NCBI GenBank assembly: GCA_041395325.1
Contig: JAWLAT010000001.1
Span: forward strand, 1 to 64,000
Source of the DNA: JAWLAT01 sp041395325
GTDB lineage: Bacteria; Pseudomonadota; Gammaproteobacteria; Xanthomonadales; SZUA-5
DNA: 64,000 nucleotides
Direction: 5' to 3'
Position numbers and translations under genes: made by a program. Position 1 is the stretch's first letter; each line of letters opens with the position of its first letter. The notes under the pieces were generated by a model, which saw only the letters and a list, made by a program, of their open reading frames with translations, did no database searches and was not told the DNA's origin. Shown here one piece after another: positions 18,392-27,210 of the stretch.

Positions 18392-18417
18392 CCTCCCGCT
18401 GCTCAGCCAGCGGGAGG
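18392..18417. terminator. Bidirectional hairpin between convergent genes
   Basis: A perfect 10-bp stem (CCTCCCGCTG / CAGCGGGAGG) with a 6-base loop, lying between the converging EF-hand gene and BNR-repeat gene. No T tract on either side, but position and strength fit a shared terminator. Confidence 0.65.
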
Positions 18418-18458
18418 CAGGGTTCTACACGTCAGGTCCTCGGCGTGCGCCCCAGGGC

Positions 18459-20138
18459 TCACTCGAAGCCGTTGCTGAACAGATTGTCGCCGGGTCCGTT
18501 GAAGCCGCCGGCCACGTAGACGTCGACGGATTGAGCGCCGCCACCACCCTCATTGCGGTTGTCGGTGTAGATCGCGATCACGTCATTCATCAGCAGATCC
18601 AGGCCCTGATAGTCACCCCACTCGAAACCATCGGTGATGTTGGGTGAGGTGACGGCGGTGAGCCGAAGCGGCTCCCCCCAGGTCTGCGCGCCGTCGCTGG
18701 AGACGTTGTAGTAGAGATCGACGCCAGTCCGATTGGTGCTGTGGCGAGTGTCGTAGAAGATCACGTGCACGCGGCCCTGATCGTCGACCCGCATCCATTG
18801 CTGATAACGATCAATCGTGTTCGAGTCCGCGGTCGGGTGTGGGCTGGTCACGTTCCAGGTACTCGAGCCCGCGCGACGAAAGGCCACTCTCACGCGGCCG
18901 TGATTGTTGGCCGCCGAGCCGCTGTCCGGCCCGGTGTTGTCCGTGAAGGCCACATAGACCGAATCCTTGAAGGGGCCGTTGCTCAAATCGACGTCGGCGG
19001 AGACGTAGATGAAGACGTTGCGCGATTCCATCGATGGCAAGGCAAAGTCGAAATTGCCGAGCGTGTCAGCCACCGTGGTGGCTGCGCCGAAGCTGCTGCC
19101 ACCGTTGGTCGAGGTCGCAATGCGGATATCGCCACCATTGCTGGTCCGCGGATAGACGTAGTAGACGTTGCCCGCCGTGTCGCTGGTGATGTCGCAGCCG
19201 ATCCCGAAGCTGCCCGAGTCCACCGTGATCACACTCCCGAATGTCAGGCCCAGATCGGTCGAGCGCGCGAACTTCTGCACGTTGTCGTCGTGCCAACAGA
19301 GGTAGATGTTGTCCAGATTGGGCGAGCTGGGGTGCAGGTCGACATGCAGGTACTCCTTGTCGGAACCGCTGCTCAACTCGGTGACCAGGGTCCAGTTGGC
19401 ACCATTGTCGGTCGAGCGGTAGAACGGCACACCATCGATCAGCGAGGCCGTATAGGCGATCGTCCCGTTGGAGGACCAGCCGACGGTCGGGTCGCAGCAC
19501 TCATTGCCGGGCAGCGCGCCGCCCAAGGCCCAGGTTTCGCCGCCATCGCTGGAGCGCCACATCGTCTGGGGTCGGGTAGGGCCGTTGGTGCCGGCAATCA
19601 CGATATTCGGATTGACCGGATTGATCGCGATGGCCGATTCCGCCGCCCCGTTGGGCGTGCTCAGGCGCACCTCGCCGGAGAGGAACTTGGGCCAGTCCCA
19701 ATCGGCTTCACCCTGTTCTGGCTGGTCACTGTGCTGGATCTCGAATTGGCCATCGGCCTGGCGGCGCACATCACGGTAGTAGTGGCCGTTGATCAGATAG
19801 CCCTTGGCCTCGAGCAGGAACTGGTTCAAGGCCCGCTTCGGGTAGTGCTTGCCATCGGCTTCCAGGTCCAGCTGCCAGCGCCGACGCAACTCGATGCGGA
19901 AGAAGGCGGGTACCGGATCGCCATGTTGGCGGTCCGATTCAGGCAGCCATGCCACATCGGCAGCCGTGAGCGCGTAATTGCGATCATCCCAGGGGCCATG
20001 TGCCAACAGCGCAGCGTAGTCGACGTTTGGATCCGCGCCGCGGTGGACATCGATCTGCACGGCGACTTCGCTGGCGCTGACCGACCCGGCGACCAAGAGG
20101 CCGCCGACGCAGCGGATCCATCGGTGGACGGTCAACAT
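18459..20138 (-). CDS. Secreted BNR-repeat (sialidase-like propeller) protein with NGFE tail
   Basis: A 559-residue exported protein: signal peptide (residues 1-23), an N-terminal domain of unknown type (about 24-165), and a beta-propeller region (about 170-540) with Asp-box/BNR-like repeats such as RSSDGGETWAL, RSTDNGANWTL and SSDGAQTWGEP. Such repeats occur in sialidases and in non-enzymatic propellers; the sialidase catalytic residues are not evident, so no activity is claimed. The last residues, GDNLFSNGFE, match the tails of two other secreted proteins in this window. The start at 20138 is chosen because it begins the signal peptide and has GGAG upstream. Confidence 0.85.
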   Translation of the reverse strand: MLTVHRWIRCVGGLLVAGSVSASEVAVQIDVHRGADPNVDYAALLAHGPWDDRNYALTAADVAWLPESDRQHGDPVPAFFRIELRRRWQLDLEADGKHYPKRALNQFLLEAKGYLINGHYYRDVRRQADGQFEIQHSDQPEQGEADWDWPKFLSGEVRLSTPNGAAESAIAINPVNPNIVIAGTNGPTRPQTMWRSSDGGETWALGGALPGNECCDPTVGWSSNGTIAYTASLIDGVPFYRSTDNGANWTLVTELSSGSDKEYLHVDLHPSSPNLDNIYLCWHDDNVQKFARSTDLGLTFGSVITVDSGSFGIGCDITSDTAGNVYYVYPRTSNGGDIRIATSTNGGSSFGAATTVADTLGNFDFALPSMESRNVFIYVSADVDLSNGPFKDSVYVAFTDNTGPDSGSAANNHGRVRVAFRRAGSSTWNVTSPHPTADSNTIDRYQQWMRVDDQGRVHVIFYDTRHSTNRTGVDLYYNVSSDGAQTWGEPLRLTAVTSPNITDGFEWGDYQGLDLLMNDVIAIYTDNRNEGGGGAQSVDVYVAGGFNGPGDNLFSNGFE

Positions 20139-20491
20139 GGCGTGGGCTCCGCGGCAACAAGGTTCAGGGTTGAGATCAGTTCCGGCATCGTCGCTGTTAC
20201 GCGACAGCGTCGCAAGCACTCTCGGTCGCCAGTGGGAGACAGGGCGCAAGTTGTCCCCACGGATATCCCAAACGGGTCTTCGCAGTACGGCCGCGAGCGT
20301 TCGGAAGAGACCGGCATTGCGAACCGGGGCGATGGCGTGCGCGCGGACGGAGGATGGCCAGGGATGGCCGCACAGGTGGCCATTGAGCGCGGGTCAGACC
20401 GACCAGCGTGCGGCGCCAATTGGCGGCAGGCGCCAATGGCCGCCTTCCGACGACTTGCTCGGAAAGCGGCCAGAATGCGGCTACAAAAGGA
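20139..20491. other. Intergenic region with a weak hairpin
   Basis: No convincing gene in 353 bases between the roadblock gene and the BNR gene, both on the minus strand. It should hold the BNR promoter. A hairpin at 20419-20437 (ATTGGCG / CGCCAAT, 5-base loop), 55 bases past the roadblock stop, may end the GTPase operon. Open frames here lack coding character. Confidence 0.5.
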
Positions 20492-20851
20492 TCAGCTGAA
20501 GTCCAGCGACTTCTCGAAGCTCTTGAGCTCATGCCGGGCCATGGCGAGATTGGCCTTGCCCCGATCCAGCGCCACGTAGAGGAAAAGCTTGTCGTTGCGC
20601 TCCAGTGGGCGGAGCAGATGGAACTGCTTGCCGAGGGTGATGAGAATGTCCTCGATATGGTCGTTGAGCTTCAGTGCCGCGGCGACACGACGCTTGGACT
20701 TGATGACTTCGGAATTTCCCGCCGCAGCCAGATCCAGATCCAGACCGCCGCCACCGGCCTTCGCCAACGCCATGCCGCTGTCATGATCGATCAACGCCGC
20801 GCCGATGAATCCGTCCATCGAGGTCAGAGGAGTGATGTCGAGCTTGGCCAT
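20492..20851 (-). CDS. Roadblock/LC7-like protein
   Basis: A 119-residue protein with a roadblock/LC7-type alpha-beta layout: SMDGFIGAALIDHDSGMALA forms the central strands, followed by a helix and the strand pair around DILITLGKQFHLLRPL. Such proteins pair with Ras-like GTPases as regulators or activators (MglB is the model). It is the last gene of a four-gene minus-strand unit and differs clearly from the second roadblock protein upstream, so the two may form a heterodimer. The function of the pair is inferred only. Confidence 0.72.
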   Translation of the reverse strand: MAKLDITPLTSMDGFIGAALIDHDSGMALAKAGGGGLDLDLAAAGNSEVIKSKRRVAAALKLNDHIEDILITLGKQFHLLRPLERNDKLFLYVALDRGKANLAMARHELKSFEKSLDFS

Positions 20852-20916
20852 GTATGACTCCTGCTTGCGTGCCCGCGGCCGGCGGGTGTCGGTGGCGGTC
20901 GGGGCCGCCGGTTGCC

Positions 20917-21342
20917 TCAGGCTGCGCTGCTCTGCAGCCAGCGATCGAGCGCTTCACCGATCTCTCCGGCCGCGCGTCGGGTTTCGTGCAGCACCACGCC
21001 CAGATTGGTGGTGGTTCGCGCCAGGGTGGCGACGACCAGCAGTTCCTTGCGGCTGGGTACCCGCTGCATCAACAAGATGCCATCCAGGGCATGCACCACC
21101 ACAAACTGCGAGCGACCGATGCGAACTTCTTTGCCGATGGTCTCGCCCAGCGCCACCATCGAACCGATCATCGCGGCCATGCGGCGTGGATCGGCCGTGT
21201 TGTCCACCACGTGCTCAAGCAGACGGCCATCGACGGTGGCGGCGATGCAACCGGTCACGCCGGGTACGCGGCGGTGCACGCCTCGGACGCTTTCTTCCAC
21301 CACCGCGGCGATCGGCTCGGGCAGTTTCATGCGATCGCTCAT
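20917..21342 (-). CDS. Roadblock/LC7 domain protein (MglB-like)
   Basis: A 141-residue protein with the roadblock fold: an N-terminal helix (PEPIAAVVEESVRGVH), the strands GCIAATVDGRLLEH and RSQFVVVHALDGILLMQRV, and a C-terminal helix pair. It overlaps the GTPase gene by four bases (start 21342, GTPase stop 21339), so it is translationally coupled to its likely partner. By analogy with MglB and other bacterial roadblock proteins it should modulate the GTPase cycle; this is inference. Confidence 0.8.
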   Translation of the reverse strand: MSDRMKLPEPIAAVVEESVRGVHRRVPGVTGCIAATVDGRLLEHVVDNTADPRRMAAMIGSMVALGETIGKEVRIGRSQFVVVHALDGILLMQRVPSRKELLVVATLARTTTNLGVVLHETRRAAGEIGEALDRWLQSSAA

Positions 21343-21941
21343 TCAGACCCCTCCCGGGCAGTACGAACCAGTTCGGACCAGTCATCTTCGGGCTCGCCGC
21401 CCGTGGTGACCTCCAACAGGCACTCGATCTGTCGGAACAGCGACTCGATCAGCAGCAGCACGTCCTCGCGGCGGCGGACATCCACCGGTATGACGGGCAC
21501 CAGCAACTGACGCGCATCCAGATGCTCGAGGTAGGCCTCCAGATTGGGCAGCGGAAACTCCTCCATGCGGCCCACGCCGATCACCAGGCGACCTTGTTCG
21601 ATGGCGTCGCCGAAGGCATCCAGATACTGATTCAGATCGGTCAGTGGCGCCGGGCGGGAGTTGTCGACCAGCAGGATCACGCCCAGCGCGTCGCGGGCCA
21701 GCAACGACCAGATGAAGTCGAAACGATCCTGTCCCGGCGTGCCGTAGAGCCGCAGCTTGGAATTCTTGCCGAAGGTGACTTCGCCATAGTCCAGGGCCAC
21801 CGTGGTGGCGAGCTTGGCATGCGCATCCAGATCCGTATTCGCCACATCGGTAGAGATCGGCGGGATCTCGCTGATGGCCGAGATGGCGGTGGTCTTGCCG
21901 GCGCCCATGGTGCCGGCAAAGACGAGCTTTGGCTCATTCAT
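21339..21941 (-). CDS. Small GTPase of the MglA/Gtr-like type
   Basis: A 200-residue P-loop GTPase. The Walker A is FAGTMGAGKTTAISAI (about residues 6-21); the switch II motif reads LYGTPGQDRF, the GTPGQ form typical of predicted bacterial GTPases in COG2229 rather than the DTAGQ of Ras; the NKxD base-recognition motif is replaced by VIGVGRMEE. ATG 21941 is chosen; a TTG at 21965 would add eight residues. It sits between a roadblock gene (overlapping) and an unknown winged-helix-like gene, as in polarity or motility modules. The cellular target is unknown. Confidence 0.85.
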   Translation of the reverse strand: MNEPKLVFAGTMGAGKTTAISAISEIPPISTDVANTDLDAHAKLATTVALDYGEVTFGKNSKLRLYGTPGQDRFDFIWSLLARDALGVILLVDNSRPAPLTDLNQYLDAFGDAIEQGRLVIGVGRMEEFPLPNLEAYLEHLDARQLLVPVIPVDVRRREDVLLLIESLFRQIECLLEVTTGGEPEDDWSELVRTAREGSE

Positions 21942-21966
21942 GCGATCGGCTCGGTTTTCGGACAAC

Positions 21967-22917
21967 TCACGCCGGGATACCCAGGGCGTGGCGAATGGCC
22001 GTCAGTGCACGGCGGAAGTGACCGACCTGCGAGACCGGTGGTCGAGAGGCATCGAGTGGCTGCATCTCACTGGCCAGAATCGGGCCCAGACGCAGATAGC
22101 CACTACAGAGGCAGCCATTGAGGAACCAGTGCAGCTCGGCCGGCGTGCAGCCACTGCGCTCGAGCAGGTCGGACGCGGTTGCCGGCGCGCGCCGCAGCAG
22201 CTTCAGGACCGTAGTCCAGGCCGGCAAGCCGTGGACGACTTCAGCCGGCCAGCCGCGCAGACTGATCGCGACGTGCTCCAGTTCGGGCAGCAGTCCCTGA
22301 CCGGCAGAGACTTCCGCCAGCAACCACAGTACTTCGGTCGAACGGCACAGTGGCTTGCCAGCCGGGAGCTCGCTTTCGGTGCGCCAGCGCAGCGAGACAT
22401 TGCCTTCCTCGAGCAGGTTGCGCACGCGCCGGATGTTCGGCGACAGCGAAGTGACGCGATCGGTGATGGCGTCGACCGCCAGCAATGGCCGCTCGCCGGC
22501 ACACAGCGTCAGGCGGTACTGGTTGCTGCGCCGCAGCCGCCGCCAGTCGCGCAGCAGCACATGGGCGTCGCTGGCCGTCATTCCCGTGGTCGGAATGGCA
22601 GAGGGAGATCCACCACGGTTGTTGAGCAGCAGCGCCGCCTGATTGAGGCTGGCGAAGAGTTCGCTGGAGCGCACCGGCCAGTGCAGCAGCAACTCGCGCT
22701 GGATGCGGCCGTCGGCATGCACGCGCAGTCGCAAACGGTCCGTTGACGCCGAGTCGCAGACCATGCTGGCGTCCGGTTCCAGCGGTCCATCGCTGAGCGC
22801 CCAGTGCGAGGTGAGTACGCCCGCATGCCGCTCGGCGGCGTCGATCATGCTCGCCACCAGGATGCGACGATGCTCGGAGACATCAAGGCGGATCCGGTAC
22901 TGTCCCTCGGCTTTCAT
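21967..22917 (-). CDS. Unknown protein leading the GTPase/roadblock operon
   Basis: I do not recognise this 316-residue protein. The N-terminal part (residues 1-110) is beta-rich; a middle strand-rich region follows, and residues about 230-285 look like a winged helix (VLKLLRRAPATASDLLERSG then LHWFLNGCLCSGYLRL). No signal peptide or membrane helix. AGGGAGG lies 10 bases before ATG 22917. It is first in the unit and ends just before the GTPase, so it probably works with it, perhaps as an effector or regulator; this is inferred from order only. Confidence 0.75.
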   Translation of the reverse strand: MKAEGQYRIRLDVSEHRRILVASMIDAAERHAGVLTSHWALSDGPLEPDASMVCDSASTDRLRLRVHADGRIQRELLLHWPVRSSELFASLNQAALLLNNRGGSPSAIPTTGMTASDAHVLLRDWRRLRRSNQYRLTLCAGERPLLAVDAITDRVTSLSPNIRRVRNLLEEGNVSLRWRTESELPAGKPLCRSTEVLWLLAEVSAGQGLLPELEHVAISLRGWPAEVVHGLPAWTTVLKLLRRAPATASDLLERSGCTPAELHWFLNGCLCSGYLRLGPILASEMQPLDASRPPVSQVGHFRRALTAIRHALGIPA

Positions 22918-23248
22918 CGTTCTTGTGCCTCCCTGTAGCGAACGACCGGCGTTCCCTCTGCGTCACACTTGTATCGGAGTTGTGACGAACTGCAAATTAG
23001 GTTCCGATAATCCACGATTGACGCGGCGTCGGCAAGTCCCTTTTGTTGCGTGACGGAACGCACAGACAAACTAGGCCCTGAGGGCACCTCCAACCCCTGC
23101 GGAAGGTCATAGCTCGGCCTGATCAAGCAGAATCTGATGCATCCGGTGACGAGCACATCACTGATCAGAGTTGTGCTCCGCCCGACTATGAGACCGAACA
23201 AAGTCGGCCCATCATTCAACGCTGGCCGTACGCGATGCCCAGGCCTGC
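22918..23248. other. Intergenic region with operon promoter
   Basis: No gene seen in 331 bases. It carries the leader of the GTPase operon on the minus strand and the 3' flank of ggt. It is less G+C-rich than its surroundings near 22960-23060. Confidence 0.5.
22968..22995 (-). promoter_or_regulatory. Candidate sigma-70 promoter for the GTPase operon
   Basis: On the minus strand TTGCAG (22990-22995) and TACAAG (22968-22973) are 16 bases apart, about 50 bases before the first gene. Spacing is close to ideal; both boxes are imperfect. Confidence 0.35.
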
Positions 23249-25135
23249 CTACCAGGCGATGCCGTAGTCCTCACCGAAGTTGCTGGCCGCACCCCAGAAT
23301 CCGCCCTGTTCCTGATCGAACTCGATCGCCGTGATCGGGCCGGAGGTCAACGCCTTGGTCTCGATGTTGTAGCCCATCTGAGTCAGCTTCCGCTGCACCC
23401 AGGCGGGCATGTCCTCGCGCAGCAGCAGTTTGCCCGGCTCGGACTGATGGGCACCGAAGGAAGCCTGCATCTGATAGCTGTTGATGTTGGCCGCCTCGGC
23501 CGCTTCCTGCGCGTTCATTCCGAATTCGACCACGTTGAGGAAGAACTGCAGCAGGTTCTGATCCTGTGAATCCCCCCCCTGCACGGCGAAGGACAGATAG
23601 GGTTTGCCATCCTTCAGTGCCATGCCCGGCGTCAGGGTGGCTCGCGGCCGCTGGCCGGGCTGGACCACATTGAAGGGATTCATGCCCCGATCGAGCACGA
23701 AACTCTGCATCCGCTGGCTCAGGCCCACACCGGTGTTGCCGGCGATGAAGGGGGGTATCCAGCCGCCGCTGGGTGTGACCGAGACCACCCAACCCTCGGC
23801 ATCGGCGGCCTGAATCGACGTCGTGCCAGCCAGGAAGGCCTCATCGGCATTCATCTGCAGGGCCTGCTGGAAGCCGGCCTCTCCAGCGCCCTCAGCCGCT
23901 GGCGGCACCGGCGTCCATTTCTCCAGCAGGTCCAGATAGGGATTGCGGCCGTCCTGGAAGGGATAAGGATCGCCAGGTTTGACCTGGGCATTGTTGCGCG
24001 TCCAGTCGATCTGCTCGTAGCGCTGGCGGGCATAGGCCTTGGACAGCAACCCGTCGATCGGTTCGACCGGATCGACATAGGGGTCGCCGTAATAGAAGTC
24101 GCGATCGGCGAAGGCCAGATTCATCGCCTGATACAAGGCATGCACGTAGCGCGCACTGTTGTAGCCCATGGCGCGCAAATCGGCGTTCTCCAGGATGTTC
24201 AGCGCCTGCAGCATCGCCGGCCCCTGCACCCAATGCGTCAGCTTGTAGACCTGGATGCCGCGATAGTCGACGCTGACTGGTTCCTCGATGCGCACCTGCC
24301 AGTTGGCCAGATCCTCAGTGGTGATCAGCCCACCGGCCGCCTGAGTGCTGCGGGCCAGTTCGGCGGCGATATCTCCGCGGTAGAAGCGCGCATAGGCGGC
24401 CATGATGGCGGACTTGCGATCCTGTCCAGCCGCCAGGGCCTCGGCCTCGGCTTCGACCAGATGCGTAAGCGTGCGCAGCAGATCGGACTGGCGGAACAAC
24501 TCACCGGCCCTCGGTGCGGCGCGCTGGTTCGAATCAGCCTGCCAATGCGGCAGCAGGATGCGGCGGGAGTCAGGCCATTGTGCAATCACCGCCCGGTGCT
24601 TCTCGATGTTGTCGGCTTGGGCCTGTTCGATGCGATAGCCGGCCGCCATCTGCATCGCCGGGTGCAACACCTCAGCCAGGCTCAGCTTGCCGTACTCGGC
24701 CAGCATCACCATCAGGCCCCCCGGCGTACCCGGCGTCACGGCCGCCAGCGGGCCATATTCGGGCGGATATTGCATACCCTGCTTGCGGAAAAACTCGACG
24801 GTGGCGCCGCTGGGCGCCACGCCGAGCGCATTGATGCCAATGACCTTTCCAGTCTTCGGGTTGTAGATCAGCGCCTGGGTCTCTCCACCCCAACCGAGGG
24901 TGTCCCACATCGTGGCCGTGGCCGCCAGCATCGCGCAGGCCGCATCCACGGCGTTGCCGCCGCGTGCAAAGGTCAGTGCGCCAGCAGTCGCACCCAGCGG
25001 CTTGCCGGTGATCGCGACCCAGTGCTCGCCATGCAGCACCGGTTTCACCGTGGTCGATTGCGCCGTCGCATGTTGGTCACAGAGCAGCACCAGAGCCAGC
25101 CCCAGCACCGCGTTGAACCAGGTTCTTGGCATCAT
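23249..25135 (-). CDS. ggt: Gamma-glutamyltransferase family protein
   Basis: An N-terminal nucleophile hydrolase that transfers or hydrolyses gamma-glutamyl groups, usually of glutathione, in the periplasm. The 628-residue precursor has a signal peptide (residues 1-25, ending ATAQS). The autoprocessing site is GTTSIQ, where the second-subunit N-terminal Thr is expected; the downstream PSGGWIPPFIAGNTG and PFNVVQPGQRPRATLTPG segments are family features. ATG 25135 is chosen because GGAGG precedes it by eight bases. It stands alone and is divergent from the DUF11 protein gene. Confidence 0.9.
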   Translation of the reverse strand: MMPRTWFNAVLGLALVLLCDQHATAQSTTVKPVLHGEHWVAITGKPLGATAGALTFARGGNAVDAACAMLAATATMWDTLGWGGETQALIYNPKTGKVIGINALGVAPSGATVEFFRKQGMQYPPEYGPLAAVTPGTPGGLMVMLAEYGKLSLAEVLHPAMQMAAGYRIEQAQADNIEKHRAVIAQWPDSRRILLPHWQADSNQRAAPRAGELFRQSDLLRTLTHLVEAEAEALAAGQDRKSAIMAAYARFYRGDIAAELARSTQAAGGLITTEDLANWQVRIEEPVSVDYRGIQVYKLTHWVQGPAMLQALNILENADLRAMGYNSARYVHALYQAMNLAFADRDFYYGDPYVDPVEPIDGLLSKAYARQRYEQIDWTRNNAQVKPGDPYPFQDGRNPYLDLLEKWTPVPPAAEGAGEAGFQQALQMNADEAFLAGTTSIQAADAEGWVVSVTPSGGWIPPFIAGNTGVGLSQRMQSFVLDRGMNPFNVVQPGQRPRATLTPGMALKDGKPYLSFAVQGGDSQDQNLLQFFLNVVEFGMNAQEAAEAANINSYQMQASFGAHQSEPGKLLLREDMPAWVQRKLTQMGYNIETKALTSGPITAIEFDQEQGGFWGAASNFGEDYGIAW

Positions 25136-25317
25136 CGGCCGATCCTCCATTGGGCGGCCGAGCATGCCGCAGTCCGAGGTCGGCGACAAACGGCAATGCT
25201 GCCATCCAGCGCGGCGCAAGCCGCCTCGCAACGCGCAAGGCTCGACGTGATCGGTTGCACGACTGGCGCTTAGGGCCGAAGATCGCCCTTGCGCCCAGCA
25301 ACAGACGAATACAATCC

Positions 25318-27102
25318 ATGAAATCGACCCTCTTGCGACCGCTGACCCTTGCGCTGGCCCTGGCCTCCGCATCGGCGCTGGCTCAGTCCGATGCCCTGGA
25401 ACGAGAACAATCCGGCCTGGACAACGAAGTCAGTACCAACCCCACCCCGGACGCTGCCGCGCGTGCGCGCGCACTCAGCCTGCTGGGTGCCGGTGGCGTG
25501 TTGCTGATCCCCGAATCGACCAATGATCGCGTCATGGCCTTTGATCCGGCCACTGGCGACCTGGTCGACGCCGACTTCATCCCGGCCGATGCTACCAATC
25601 TGTCCACGCCCATCGAGGCCATCCTCGGCGCCGACGGCAGCAGTGTGCTGGTGTCCGATCAGATTGATGACGTCGTGCAGGCCTATGACCTGATGACAGG
25701 CGCCTTCATCGCCACCTTTGCGCCGGCCGGCGGTGTCAACACGGCCATTCTGGACAACGTCCGCGGCATGGCGCTGCGTGCCAACGGCAATCTGCTGGTC
25801 AGCGTCGGTGGCGGTGCCAATGACGACGCGATTGCCCAGTTCGATACGGCCGGCAATCCGCTGACCAATTTTGTCGCCAATGGGGCCGGCGGCCTCGACT
25901 CGCCCTTCGATGTCTATGAACTGCCCAATGGTGATTTCCTGGTGCCGGGCATCACTTCCGATGCCATTCATCGCTACGACAGTACCGGCGCACCGCTGGC
26001 GAACTTCGCCGCGCTGGACAGCTTTGGCGAGCAGATTGCCGAGGCGGCCAACGGCAACATCCTGGTGGCCAACTTCTCCGGCGCACAGGAAGGCATTGTC
26101 GAGTTCACGGCGGCCGGAGCGCTGGTCGGTGTCTACAACCCGGGTGCACTGGGCGGTTACCGCGGCGTCTACGAGTTGCCCAATGGCAATCTGCTGGTGA
26201 CCACCGGCACCGGCGTGCACGAGATCGATCGCTCCGCCAACGTGATTCGCACGATCGTCGCTGGCGTCAGCGCCCGTTTCATCAATCTGGTGGGTGGCGC
26301 CGACGAAGCCGATCTGGCGCTGACCAAGACCGGCCCCGCCGCACCGGTTGCCCCCGGTCAGGCCGCCGATTTCGTGCTGACGGTGAACAACATCGGGCCG
26401 GACGACGCCATCTCCGTCACGGTCAACGACACCCTGCCGGCCGGTTTGAGCTTTGTTGGCAGCGATTGCGGTGCGACCGCAGCCGGTCAGATGGTGAGCT
26501 GGTCCATCGGCGCCCTGGCCGCCGGCGCCAGCGTCAGCTGCACGGTGCAGGTCAGCGCGGCTGCCGCCGGCAGTTACACCAATAGCGCCACGGTCACCAG
26601 TGAGACGCCGGATCCGGATCTGGCCAACAATGCGGCCAGCGCCACGGTCGTGGTTGCCGCGGCGGATCTGAGTCTGATCAAGGCCGCACTGGGTGTGGTC
26701 GAAGCCACCAGTGGCCAGTTCAGCCTGATCGTGACGAACCTCGGGCCCAGCGACGCCGTCAATGTGGTCGTCACGGACGTCTTTCCGGACAAGATCGGCT
26801 TCATCAGCAACGACTGTGGCGCCAGCTTCGCGGCCGGCGTGCTGACCTGGAGTGTGGGTACGCTCGGTTCCGGTGCCAGCGCCACTTGTGTGGTGGACTT
26901 CGTGCTGGAGGGCACCGAGGCACTCAACACCGCCAGTGTCAGCAGCGATACCTTCGATCCCATTGCCGACAACAACGTGGCCAGCGCCCTGTTGTCCCGC
27001 AATGCCGCGCCGGTGCCGGCGCTGGGCTCGGGCCTGAAGTGGCTGTTGCTGCTGCTGATGGGCACGCTGGGTGGCTGGGTGCTCATGCGCCGCAACGGCT
27101 GA
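25318..27102 (+). CDS. Surface protein: propeller, two DUF11 repeats, IPTL-like C-terminus
   Basis: A 594-residue exported protein. After the signal peptide (1-23), residues about 55-335 form a beta-propeller of YELPNGDFLVPG-like blades (PNGN and VYELPNG recur). Two DUF11 beta-sandwich repeats follow (about 340-450 and 455-560), starting LALTKTGPAAPVAPGQ and LSLIKAALGVVEATSG. The C-terminus is VPALGSGLKWLLLLLMG, a hydrophobic helix, then MRRNG: the layout of the IPTL-CTERM sorting signal, here with VPAL in place of IPTL. This suggests processing by an exosortase-type enzyme encoded elsewhere. Function unknown, probably cell-surface. Confidence 0.85.
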   Translation: MKSTLLRPLTLALALASASALAQSDALEREQSGLDNEVSTNPTPDAAARARALSLLGAGGVLLIPESTNDRVMAFDPATGDLVDADFIPADATNLSTPIEAILGADGSSVLVSDQIDDVVQAYDLMTGAFIATFAPAGGVNTAILDNVRGMALRANGNLLVSVGGGANDDAIAQFDTAGNPLTNFVANGAGGLDSPFDVYELPNGDFLVPGITSDAIHRYDSTGAPLANFAALDSFGEQIAEAANGNILVANFSGAQEGIVEFTAAGALVGVYNPGALGGYRGVYELPNGNLLVTTGTGVHEIDRSANVIRTIVAGVSARFINLVGGADEADLALTKTGPAAPVAPGQAADFVLTVNNIGPDDAISVTVNDTLPAGLSFVGSDCGATAAGQMVSWSIGALAAGASVSCTVQVSAAAAGSYTNSATVTSETPDPDLANNAASATVVVAAADLSLIKAALGVVEATSGQFSLIVTNLGPSDAVNVVVTDVFPDKIGFISNDCGASFAAGVLTWSVGTLGSGASATCVVDFVLEGTEALNTASVSSDTFDPIADNNVASALLSRNAAPVPALGSGLKWLLLLLMGTLGGWVLMRRNG

Positions 27103-27128
27103 TCGACGCCGCCAAGTTGACCTTGCAG

Positions 27129-27155
27129 AGCCCGGCCTCGTGCCGGGCTTTGTTC
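27129..27155 (+). terminator. Intrinsic terminator after the DUF11 protein gene
   Basis: AGCCCGGC / GCCGGGCT perfect 8-bp stem with a CTCGT loop, followed by TTGTTCTTT, 27 bases after the stop. A classic intrinsic terminator. Confidence 0.85.
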
Positions 27156-27210
27156 TTTGGGTCGGTCGCTCAGGTAGCGGCCCGGGTCTGAATGACGTGT
27201 CAGGTCAGCC

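Noticed and set aside
18741..20579. 612-residue plus-strand frame opposite the BNR gene
   Set aside because: The minus-strand protein has a signal peptide, repeats and a tail motif; the plus frame has none.
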